Below the pieces are notes generated by a model. It saw nothing but the letters and a program-made list of their open reading frames with translations, was not told where the DNA came from and did not search any database. DNA of 64,000 nucleotides from Pythium myriotylum (taxonomy: Eukaryota; Oomycota; Peronosporomycetes; Pythiales; Pythiaceae), in assembly GCA_023091665.1 (NCBI GenBank), contig JALJCQ010000006.1, forward strand, positions 1,331,365-1,395,364, given 5' to 3'. A program made the translations under genes and the position numbers. How positions within the stretch are numbered: position 1 is the stretch's first letter; the number at the start of each line of letters is the position of its first letter. Positions 1 to 7,962 of the stretch are shown here, piece by piece.

Positions 1-602
1 CCGCTTGACACGGTCAGCATACTCCTTCTTAGGCCTCGCCTCAGCGCTCTTGAATGACCAGTTCATCTTCACCTCCCTAGGGCTTCCTGACTTCTTGATT
101 GACGACGCGCCTGACTCGCCGAGTCCCTTCCCGTCGAACGGGAGCTTGAATGGCCGGATCGGTGAGTGGATGTCTTGGGGGACTTCTTGACGGACGTCTC
201 GGACGTCCCGGACGCCTTGGACTTCTTGGCCGATTTCTCGGTAGGTGGCCTGGACTTCTTGGACGCCTCGGTCGCTCAAGTCGTCGCGCAGGCCGTCTGG
301 CGAGGGATCAGCGAATCTGGGCGTTGGTGTGACCAAATCCAGCTGCCGCTCGAGCGCCTTGACCATGCCCTCCTGCAGAATTAACTTCTCTTTCAAGTTG
401 CGGACCTCTTCTGCAGACATCCCGAAGATCTCTTCGACCAAGCGACCCGTTTCCGCGCGCGAGTAGACATGAGCCGACCTTTGTGCAAAGCTTCCAGTAC
501 CGTACCATTCGCGACCATGGCACATAAGAGACGATACGCAGTGTTGCCAGCGTGGACTAGCATGCGCCTACTCATGTATGTCAGTCGGTCCTTGCGCTCC
601 AC
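1..602. other. Non-copia flank, no convincing gene
   Basis: No domain or convincing long ATG-initiated frame is visible. The short open frames have low-complexity translations. Bases of about 160-290 hold a degenerate GACGTC-rich array listed separately. The rest could be host intergenic DNA or the edge of another decayed repeat; I cannot tell which. Confidence 0.5.
160..290 (+). repeat. Degenerate GACGT/GGAC-rich array, left copy
   Basis: A loosely periodic run of units resembling GACGTCTCGGACGTCCCG, spaced by runs such as TTGGACTTCTTGG. The same 18-base core occurs in opposite orientation near 2390-2412, inside the array at about 2205-2540, and a weaker plus-strand version lies near 1595-1690. 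In translation it gives Ser-Asp-Val and Leu-Asp repeats. Whether it is coding, a satellite relic or part of a larger inverted structure is unknown. Confidence 0.5.
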
Positions 603-1184
603 TTAAGGCCAAAAGCCAGCCGAAACGAACATCGCACAAATGGAGTTGACGATGTGCTGGTTATCCGAAAGACTACTCAGTCTTGGGTTGCTCGGCTCGG
701 ATAGGTCCCGTTCTAAACTGACCCTGAAGTGGCACATCACGTCGTTATGCTGCATTAACTTCTCCAACTCGATCCATGGATTCGACATGTAGTCGACTCG
801 CGGGGGCGTCTGGTTCATCCGGATCTTCAGCTCTTCGATCGTTTCCTGATTTCCCGTGCCGCGCTGTTTAGGACGCTCCTTAATCGGTGTGGGCACGAAT
901 GCCGCGGCCGACTCCATGGTGATGTCGAGTTGTGACTCTAATCCACTGACTAGGTCAATGACGTCTTCCTTCTCCTCTTCTTCGACTCCGAACTGATCGC
1001 CTACTTGGGACCCGGCATGATCGGAATCTTGATTTCTCGCCAGGCGGCTCGCGGGTCCATACGAGCCGTCTGTTGACAGCCTGATTTCTTGCCCAGAACC
1101 ATCGGCGGCTGTCTCAACCGACGGTATGGAGTTCTTCCCATTTGGTGGTGGCATCACACTCTCGTGTTCCGCAGCTCCTGGCAT
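603..1184 (-). CDS. Hypothetical protein, about 193 aa
   Basis: An open minus-strand frame from an ATG at 1184 (a GTG lies three codons upstream) to TAA at 603-605. The N-terminal half is polar and rich in Gly, Ser and Pro. A Glu/Lys-rich acidic patch lies near the middle and a Lys/Arg/Gln segment follows. The C-terminal third looks more ordered, with Leu, Trp and His residues. I recognise no family. Its place beside degenerate repeats and next to retroelements makes a retroelement-derived or decayed gene plausible, but a spliced host gene cannot be excluded. No promoter or splice site was assigned. Confidence 0.35.
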   Translation of the reverse strand: MPGAAEHESVMPPPNGKNSIPSVETAADGSGQEIRLSTDGSYGPASRLARNQDSDHAGSQVGDQFGVEEEEKEDVIDLVSGLESQLDITMESAAAFVPTPIKERPKQRGTGNQETIEELKIRMNQTPPRVDYMSNPWIELEKLMQHNDVMCHFRVSLERDLSEPSNPRLSSLSDNQHIVNSICAMFVSAGFWP

Positions 1185-2204
1185 ACGCACCACTGTCGTG
1201 AGGTGGGTCCGAAAAATGTCTTAGCCTCAGCGAGATGGCTTAGACTCGGGGCCCCTCGACGTCCAGAAAATAGAGCCCGAAGGTATCCACAAGATTCGAG
1301 GAACCGCGGAATCCACTGTCGTTCACGCTCAATAACTCGCTGGTGAGCGAACCGTTGTCATGAGAGTTGTGGACCAGACTTCCGTAGGGAATGGGGGGTG
1401 GAATCTGCAGAGATACTTCTATCCACAGACCCAGAGAGGGGGTTGTCACTGATAAAGTACGTGTATTTCGTACAATTATCGCCTTCCTACACAGAGCGTC
1501 GTGACACAACGACTCTGCTGCTTCCTTCTTGTGAGATTCGCGCCACGCGCAAACGCTCACGCCTTCAACTCGCTCAGAACCTCGCGGGTTCTGCTCGATG
1601 CCTTGACTGACGCCTTGGATCCCTCGGATCTCTTGCCTTGATTACTTGATGTCTTGCTGGATGTCTCGGCAGATGGCTCGCGTGTCAAGCCGTCTCACCA
1701 ACACGTCCAACAAGTCCTCTTGCCCTTACGCCGGCCACGCAGGGACTTGCCACTTGCCGGGGGTGCCTTCTTCCGAGTAGAGAAGGACTTGGCCACTCTC
1801 GGAGGGTGTTTCCAGGGACTTGGAAGCGGGTTGGACCAACTGTTGGCCACTTCTTTTACGTCACGAGCCTTGCTATCGTGACGGGGGTTGACTTGAGCAG
1901 ACGAAGGGGAATTCGGTACTGAATTGCAAAACCTAAAACCTAAGTGCCTACCTTGTCCTACCTACTGTTCCTACTATGCTCTTAAAACATGCACATCACC
2001 TCTGTCCTTGCGTCACGTAGCTCTACGTCGAGTCTTCTCAGCCTCACGTTTCCCAACCGTTTGCGCATACGCCCGGCTGCCGTCCCATCGTTCTCGCAGT
2101 GTCGTGCTCTCAGCCACCCGTCGACATGTGTTTGCGCATTCACTCACCCATTGCCCCAAACAGATGGCAAGGTGTCCCTTCTCTTGAACACCGATGAAGG
2201 TGCA
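1185..2204. other. Unassigned interval
   Basis: No convincing gene. A minus-strand open frame at 1240-1560 lacks any ATG. Bases of about 1595-1690 contain a weak version of the GACGT/TTGGAC repeat. Bases 1920-2160 are more AT-rich and pyrimidine-rich, as a promoter or spacer would be, but no defined signal stands out. Confidence 0.4.
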
Positions 2205-2540
2205 AGCCGTCTGCCAAGAAATCTGGCAAGACGTCCGAGACATCCGGCGGGTAGTCAGCCGAGACGTCCAAAGCGTCTGACGAGCAATCAGTCAACGCGT
2301 CCAGGACGTCAAACGAGCAGTCGATCAACACGTCCGGGACTTCCAACGAGCAGTCGGCCAGGAAGTCTTGGGCGTCATGCAAACAGTTGGTCGGGACGTC
2401 CGAGACGTCAAGCAAGCAATCGACCGGGACGTCTGGCCGTCTGGCGGCAAATCTGGGTCTTCCCGTAGGGGATCCAAGCCGTCTGACAAGACATCCGAGA
2501 CTTCAAACGAGAAATCAGACGCTCTCTGACCCCTTCGACC
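2205..2540 (-). repeat. Degenerate GACGTC-rich array, right copy (inverted)
   Basis: About 335 bp of loosely repeated units, roughly 25-35 nt each, of the form GACGTC-spacer-GAGCAGTC. On the minus strand it reads in the same sense as the array at 160-290, so the two bracket the 0.2-2.5 kb interval in inverted orientation. Minus-strand translation gives repeated Ser-Asp-Val-Leu-Asp motifs. No transposase or terminal duplication was identified. Confidence 0.5.
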
Positions 2541-2668
2541 GGCCATCTGGCCCATCATCTTATCGTCGTGTCGCAGACCCTCCGCCCATCACGCATCTTC
2601 CCATAATTTCCCAGCCAATCAGATGTCGACACTTCAACTGACTTTCCCAGACCTGGCCCACTATACCA
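2541..2668. other. Short unassigned spacer before copia remnants
   Basis: About 130 bp with no gene or recognisable repeat. Homology to copia-A starts at 2669. Confidence 0.4.
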
Positions 2669-3200
2669 CATGAGCTTGTGTCGAGCGGCGATGTTGAGGA
2701 TGGTCCGGATCGACGTGAACTTGGCCACGGGTGCGAACGTTTCTTCGAAGTCGATGCCGTACTTCTGCAGGAACCCCTTGGCAACGAGTCGAGCCTTGTA
2801 CCGTTCGAGGAGTCCTTCAGCAGTTTCTTTGACCTTGAATACCCACTTGCTGGTGATGGCCTTGCGTCCGGCTGGCAAAGGGACTAGGTCCCAGGTCTCG
2901 TTCTTCTTGAGCGACTCGAGCTCGGAGTCGCAGGCTTCCTTCCAGTTGCTGGCGTCGTCGGATTCCATCGCCGACTTGAACGATGTCGGCAACTCTCCCC
3001 CTGAATTCACGACGAGAGCAAACTCTTCGAGATCGTAATCTTGGTCTTCTCCCCCTTGTTCTTGCACGTCTTCGCCTTCTTCATCTCCATCTTCTACGCC
3101 TTCCTCTTCGATCGACGTGAGCAGTGCAGACAGATCTTCGAGCGATTTCCGTGGACCCTGCGTGGGTGGTGGAATCGCACCACTTGTGCGACCAACCCGT
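2669..3200 (-). pseudogene. copia-A0 fragment: IN-RT linker and start of RT
   Basis: Minus-strand sequence homologous to about residues 850-1030 of copia-A Gag-Pol: the acidic Glu/Asp-rich linker after integrase, then the beginning of RT (WDLVPLP through the [11 protein letters not shown] region). It breaks off at 2669 in unrelated DNA and at 3200 directly against the TGTTG terminus of the A1 5' LTR. Single substitutions separate it from the intact copies. It is a broken piece, either the target into which A1 inserted or one half of a rearrangement. Its continuation is not found immediately beyond A1, so no target duplication could be confirmed. Confidence 0.85.
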
Positions 3201-3559
3201 TGTTGAAGATGATGCGCCTCGAACCCAGCGTCATCATTCCAGTTGGAGCTCGGCAGTTGAAGCTCGGCTGTAGAAGAACCTCCTGCAGAAGATTCTCCGT
3301 GGAAGATTCGACATGTGGAAGATTCGACATGTGGAAGATTCTCCGTCTGGTTCTGGTTTGAATCCAGTGCCACCCATCGACTTCGTTGAAGTATCCACGA
3401 AGTCAGTTTATGTTTGCATATGTTTACGATAGGTAGGACATACATTTGATTATGGTAGCGTAGGACACACACAGACGGCTTAGAGGTAGCAGTAGCGAAC
3501 TAAGTCCCGATCAATTCACTTTGCATTTTGCATCCCACCAACCAAGCGACCTTCCAACA
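3201..3559 (+). repeat. copia-A LTR (A1 5' LTR), 359 bp
   Basis: Begins TGTTGAAGATG and ends CTTCCAACA, a perfect 5-bp terminal inverted repeat TGTTG/CAACA. Contains two direct copies of GAAGATTCGACATGTG, an 8-bp hairpin GACTTCGT/ACGAAGTC (3379-3386, 3397-3404), two GTAGGACA repeats bracketing a 27-bp slippage unit, and the Inr-type promoter at 3516-3530. The part from 3426 to 3530 is closely similar to the copia-B LTR. Confidence 0.95.
3516..3530 (+). promoter_or_regulatory. Oomycete Inr/FPR core promoter in A1 LTR
   Basis: TCACTTT matches YCAYTYY exactly, followed directly by GCATTTTG, close to the flanking element CAWTTTNYY. The expected start is the A at 3518, giving a 46-nt leader to the first AUG at 3564 with no upstream AUG. 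The motif is at the same place, 43 bases before the LTR end, in every copia-A LTR compared. The consensus is established for oomycete genes; its use here is inferred. Confidence 0.65.
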
Positions 3560-3574
3560 GGTTATGAGCCCAAG
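3560..3574 (+). promoter_or_regulatory. Primer-binding site overlapping the gag start codon (A1)
   Basis: GGTTATGAGCCCAAG directly abuts the LTR. The reverse complement contains GGGCTCATAACC, the anticodon arm of initiator tRNA-Met, so priming by a tRNA half, as in Drosophila copia, is predicted. The ATG at 3564-3566 is the complement of the CAU anticodon and is also the first AUG of Gag-Pol. Confidence 0.8.
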
Positions 3575-5870
3575 CCCAGCCGACTCTGCCTCCACCGACT
3601 TCGCCTCCCCAGCCTTCGCCATGGATTCGACCACCCCAGCCCGCATCAACAAGTTCGACGGAACCAACTTCCACACATGGAAGTTCAAGATGCAGATGGT
3701 GCTCGAAGAACGCGACGTCTGGGAAGTTGTCTGTGGAGAGGTCAAACTCGAGCAGTGCCAGACCGACGCGGACCGAGCCCTCTTCAAGAAGAAGTCTCGC
3801 AAGGCGCTCGCGATGATCTGTCTCGCGATGGAAGACTCGCAGCTCCCGCTGGTTCGGTCGGCGAGTGGTGCGCAAGATGCATGGTCAAGACTGGAAGAAC
3901 ACTTCGAGAAGAAGAGCCTTGCCAACAAGCTCTTTCTTCGTCGTCGTTTCTTCACGACCATGATGGAAGAAGGTGACGATGTGCTCACGCACATCAACAA
4001 GCTCAAGACCCTGGCGGAGCAACTCGACGCAGTCGGCGCTCCGGTCAGCGAAGACGACTTGGTGATCACGCTTCTCGGCAGTCTCAGCGAGTCGTACCAG
4101 TTCCTCATCACGGCGTTGGAGTCGCGTGTCGACGCGCTCACGTGGGAACTCGTGACGTCTCGGCTGCTCCATGAAGACATGAAGCGCAAGGAGCAAGGTG
4201 GCGACGGAGCCACGCTTGGCCAGGCGTTCATGACAAGTGACGCGAAGCCCAAGGGCCGTGCAGTCAAGAAGACTGGCACGTGCAACTACTGCGGCAAGAT
4301 CGGTCATTGGGCCACGGAGTGCCACTCGCGTGTCAAGGACAACGGCAACGGCAACGGCAACTCCGGCGGCAACTCCAGCGGCAACGGCAACAGCAACGGC
4401 AACCCTCGGCAACGGTTCCAGCGAGCCAACCTTGCGCGAGATGAAGACCCCGGCGAGTACCTGTTCTCGGTCGGGAAGACCCAAGGCAAGTCGAGTCAAT
4501 CCACGGCGTGGTTGGTCGACTCGGGTGCGACTCAGCACATGTCGCGAACCAAGCAGTTCATGATGAACTACAGGAAGATCGACCCAGTCGACGTGCATCT
4601 GGCCGATGATGGCACGGTCCAAGCGGTCGGCGTGGGAGACATTCTCATGTCGATGAAGACTCCAAGCGGTGTCAAGAAGGGTTTGCTCACCAACGTGTGG
4701 CATATCCCCAAGCTCAGCCGCAACCTGTTCTCGGTCGGAAGATTCACGGAGGACGTTGCTCCCGTGACGTTCGACAAGGACGGTTGCTTTGTCATGCTGA
4801 AGGGCGCCAAGCGGACCATCGGCACTCGAATCGGCAAGGGTCTGTTCAAGCTCAACATGTCTCCAGTGTCGACTGAAGCAGCCCACGCCGCCAGTGCAAG
4901 ACGAGGTCGCGCCATGTCCAAGTCGTACCTGTGGCACCTCCGACTCGGTCACATCGGCTTCAGCGGACTCGAAGCCATCGTCAAGAAGGACCTCGCCGAC
5001 GGACTCGACATTGGGTCTGTGCAGGAGTGGGAGGTCTGTGAAGGCTGTGCACTCGGCAAGCTGACTCGCGTCAAGTTCCAGTCGGGCACGACCAAGCGGT
5101 CTGCGAATCTGCTTGACGTCGTGTACAGCGATGTGGCCGGCCCCATGAAGACTCCGACTTTCGGTGGCATGAAGTACTTCGCCACCTTCACCGACGACAA
5201 GTCTCGACTGTGCAAGTTGTACCTGATGCGGTCCAAGGACGAAGTCTACGACAAGTTCGTCGAGTTCGTCAACTGGGCCGAGAACCAAACCGGTCGTCGA
5301 GTCAAGGTGCTTCGAACCGACGGCGGCGGCGAGTACCAGTCGGCCAAGCTTGCCAAGTTCTGTCGCAAGCGTGGCATCGAGCACGATGTCACGCCGCCAT
5401 ACACGCCTCAGTTGAACGGTGTGGCGGAGCGCATGAACCGAACCATCGGTGAGTGTGGTCGTTGCAAGCTCCACCATGCCAACTTGTCCGACGAGTACTG
5501 GGGCGAAGCCGTCATGACTGCAGTCGAAGTTCGCAACCGACTTCCGACCCGCGCTCAAGACTTGTACAAGTCGCCGTACGAAGAATGGTACGGGAAGAAG
5601 CCCTTGCTCGCCAACTTCAAGGTGTTCGGCTGCCATGCGTACGTCCACGTGCCCAAGGAGAAGCGGTCGAAGTTCGACGCCCGAGCCATCTTGTGTCGGT
5701 TCCTCGGCTACTCGGACCACGAGAAAGCGTATCGGTTTGAAGAAATCGCAACCGGTCGGATCGTCATCAGTCGAGACGCGCAGTTCATGGAAGACACATT
5801 CGACGATGGCAAGCGCGAAGAACCCTGGAGCAAGTCCGTCGAGTTCCACGACGATGAAGATGATGAAGAT
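3564..5870 (+). pseudogene. copia-A1 Gag-Pol, N-terminal part (gag, protease, integrase)
   Basis: Open frame covering Gag with its CCHC knuckle (Cys-x2-Cys-x4-His-x4-Cys), the Asn/Gly linker, the aspartic protease motif DSGA, the GAG-pre-integrase HHCC zinc site and the whole DDE integrase. It stops being copia-A where the copia-B1 LTR begins at 5871, after which the frame reads into LTR sequence and ends near 6071. Small differences from A4 include Thr for Ala in the knuckle and Arg for Lys after the protease. The codons are otherwise undamaged. The remainder of the protein resumes at 19831. Confidence 0.92.
5866..5870 (+). other. Target-site duplication of copia-B1 (left)
   Basis: AAGAT immediately before the B1 5' LTR; the same five bases follow the B1 3' LTR at 19826-19830. 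A 5-bp duplication is normal for copia integrases and proves that B1 inserted into A1 as a unit. Confidence 0.92.
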
Positions 5871-6225
5871 TATTATGGGTACAATGTGTCACAACATCTT
5901 GAAGTTGAAGTTCAAGTTGTGGAAGATTCAACTGTAGAAAATTCTCATGTGGAAGATTCCCATGTAGAAAATTCTCAGGTGGAAAGTTCTCCATCTAGTT
6001 CTGGGTTGAACCCAGTTCAACCCATCAACTTTGTTGAAGTACCCACGAAGTGTGTATACCTCTGCATATGATTACGATAGGTAGGACATGCATATGTTTA
6101 TGGTAGCGTAGGACACAAGACGGCTTAGAGGTAGCGACAGCGAACTAAGTCCCGATCAATTCACTCTGCATTTTGCCAAGCTTCAGTCAAGTCCACTCCT
6201 CTTCTCGACTTCGTGACCTTTAATA
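5871..6225 (+). repeat. copia-B LTR (B1 5' LTR), 355 bp
   Basis: Starts TATTATGGGTAC and ends GACCTTTAATA; termini TATTA/TAATA form a 5-bp inverted repeat but are not the canonical TG...CA. Contains a perfect 9-bp hairpin GGGTTGAAC-CCA-GTTCAACCC at 6003-6023 and imperfect GTGGAAGATTC / GTAGAAAATTC repeats at about 5920-5990. Bases 6074-6177 share the promoter-proximal block with copia-A. Confidence 0.95.
6161..6177 (+). promoter_or_regulatory. Oomycete Inr/FPR core promoter in B1 LTR
   Basis: TCACTCT fits YCAYTYY and CATTTTGCC fits CAWTTTNYY at all nine positions. The predicted start is the A at 6163, giving a 67-nt leader before the AUG at 6230, with no earlier AUG. The 5' LTR would have a U3 of about 292 bp and R+U5 of about 63 bp. 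Confidence 0.7.
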
Positions 6226-6240
6226 GGTTATGAGCCCAAG
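6226..6240 (+). promoter_or_regulatory. Primer-binding site overlapping the gag start codon (B1)
   Basis: GGTTATGAGCCCAAG, identical to the copia-A site, abuts the LTR end. It is complementary to the anticodon arm of initiator tRNA-Met and contains the gag ATG at 6230. A second in-frame ATG at 6245 (context ACCATGA) is an alternative start that would escape the overlap. Confidence 0.8.
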
Positions 6241-6513
6241 TACCATGACGGACAAGACAAAGACTCTCGTTGACAAGTTCCGTGGCGACAACTACGCTTC
6301 GTGGGCACGCTACATGCGAGGCGTGTTCCTAACCAAGTCGGCGTGGAATGTCGTGAACATCAACGAGACGCCGACGTTCTCGGACCCGCGGATCAAGGAC
6401 GAATACATCAGGACCAACAACATCGCGTTCGGCCTGATGCTCCTCCATATCGACGCGGAGTACCACCACATCGTCGACGACTGTGAAGAAGCTCATGTGG
6501 CATGGAAGCGACT
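6230..6513 (+). pseudogene. copia-B1 Gag, N-terminal part
   Basis: The first about 95 codons of copia-B Gag: a Lys/Asp-rich start, then the aromatic/basic gag core ([12 protein letters not shown]) and ending at AWKRL. The minus-strand copy B3 shows the uninterrupted continuation RSLYEGSQK. Here the frame is broken within a Leu codon by the 1,449-bp host segment. Because that segment is a multiple of three and its introns sum to a multiple of three, the frame could be restored in a spliced or chimeric form. Confidence 0.88.
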
Positions 6514-7962
6514 GCCGTGCAACAACTTGGTGGAAGCCCCGAAGGCCGCGATTTTCGTCACTAAAGGATCGGGTGTGAAGGCGATCTCGGTCGCGGAGGC
6601 TGGTACCCTTCTCAAGACGGTTGACGCGAACGCCGACGTTGAAAAGTTTGAGGCCCTTCTGAAGGTCCTCGTGGGGAAAATCCTGACACCCGCACCCTCG
6701 GAAGCAGTGGCAATGGCTCTCCGTCTCGGCCTCCAGCGCGCGCTGCGTGCCTCCGCGGCCTCGCGCCAGGCGCCCGCGCGCGCCTTCAGCCTGTTGCAGC
6801 ACGCCGCCGACAAGTTCACAGTGGTACGAGACGGCGTGAGAGCCACGACGAGGAGGTTCGTGACGGTAACGAGCTTGGCGATTCGCACAGGAACTGCCGG
6901 CGGAACACGACGGCCTCAACATCGAGTTCAACTGGTCGCTCGCGGAGGACGACGTCACTCCGCACGGCGACGCCTACCGCAACTTGCGCTGGGCGAAGCT
7001 CGCCGAGCTCGCCAAGGATGCCAAGCCAGGTGGGCAGCTGATTGATCGCAAACGTCGAGGCAAGGAGATGACTTAGGCATGTTGATTTGGTGCTGCAGCG
7101 GGCAAGCCTGTGATTGCGAAGGAAGTGGATGTCGACGTGTCTTTCGGCGAGTACGAGGCCGTCTACGAAAAGGTTCAACGAGATGGCGATTTTCCACGGC
7201 TACTCGGGTGCTAAATGAACTGTGACTAGGTAACCGACTACCTCTCCGTCCAAGCAAGCATTTTCGCCCAGGACGGTGCCGTCGGCTCCTTCAAGGATAA
7301 CCGCACCCGTGTCCGTGTGATCACGGACTCTCCTGTCGTCGCACTGTTCGCACAGAACCTATTGGTAGGTCTTCAGCACTGAATCATTCCAGAATGTGCA
7401 GACATTACTTACGTGAGCGCTCTGATTCAGGTCCGTGTGCCGACAAAGGATGCCCACGCTGCTCGCCCTATTGTTGTTTACGTCGCCACTGAGGGCGAGT
7501 TCAAGGGTCAGGAGCCGAGCGCGTATCTTCTGGTTGATAAGAACGAAGAAGACCAGGTGTACGTCAAAGTTGTGGTAACTGGTGCTGCGGATTTGACCTC
7601 GATCCAAAATGCGATCGGGCTCGCCAAGAAGAAACTCGCTGAGCAGACGGATGCGGAATCGCTCGTGCTTCCTGGTGATGTCCTCCTGAAGGGTGAGAAG
7701 TCGGCTATTGTATTCAACGCAAGCGGTAAGACGCGTATCCTCTTTTTCCAACCCTACCTCCACCACTTTATAATATTCTCAACATGGACTGTACAGACGT
7801 CGCTCGTGCGACGAGCGTGAACTCGGGATCGTTGTACTCTGCTCACTTGAGCATCTGGAACTCGTTTGGCTTGACGTCGCTCTTCGGTGGCGCCATCGTC
7901 GACGCGTCGAAAATTCAGAAGAAGCAGGTCGTTGCCACTGAAAAGGGTGCTGCTGTGCATGT
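6514..7962 (+). pseudogene. Captured host gene segment with five introns; possibly ATP-PEPCK-like
   Basis: The segment (one T at either edge is ambiguous) is absent from the homologous site in copia-B3. Coding stretches are separated by five GT-AG introns: 6824-6890, 7030-7098, 7173-7229, 7365-7430 and 7726-7796 (67, 69, 57, 66 and 71 nt). Inferred exons are 6514-6823, 6891-7029, 7099-7172, 7230-7364, 7431-7725 and 7797-7962, together 1,119 nt or 373 codons, in frame with gag on both sides. Exon 4 carries a pattern like the ATP-dependent phosphoenolpyruvate carboxykinase N-terminal domain (FAQDGAVG...RVRVITDSPVVALFAQN), recalled without a search, so the family name is tentative. The piece begins and ends inside the gene, has no start or stop of its own and no target duplication. 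Retained introns show that it entered as DNA, not as spliced cDNA. Confidence 0.75.

Noticed and set aside
1240..1560. Minus-strand open frame of 106 codons
   Set aside because: It has no ATG (it starts only at a GTG), no family resemblance and no clear link to the ORF at 603-1184.
3528..3563. Upstream extension of copia-A Gag beginning at a TTG in the LTR
   Set aside because: TTG is an unlikely eukaryotic start and the first AUG after the predicted transcription start is the one in the primer site. The extension is just the LTR end read in frame.
5871..6071. Protein extension of A1 into the copia-B LTR (ending VYLCI)
   Set aside because: This is read-through into an inserted LTR; the same tail appears wherever that LTR is entered in this frame.
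6514..7962. Captured segment as a normal part of copia-B gag
   Set aside because: B3 lacks it and reads straight through the site, and the segment has splice-site-bounded coding pieces unlike any gag.
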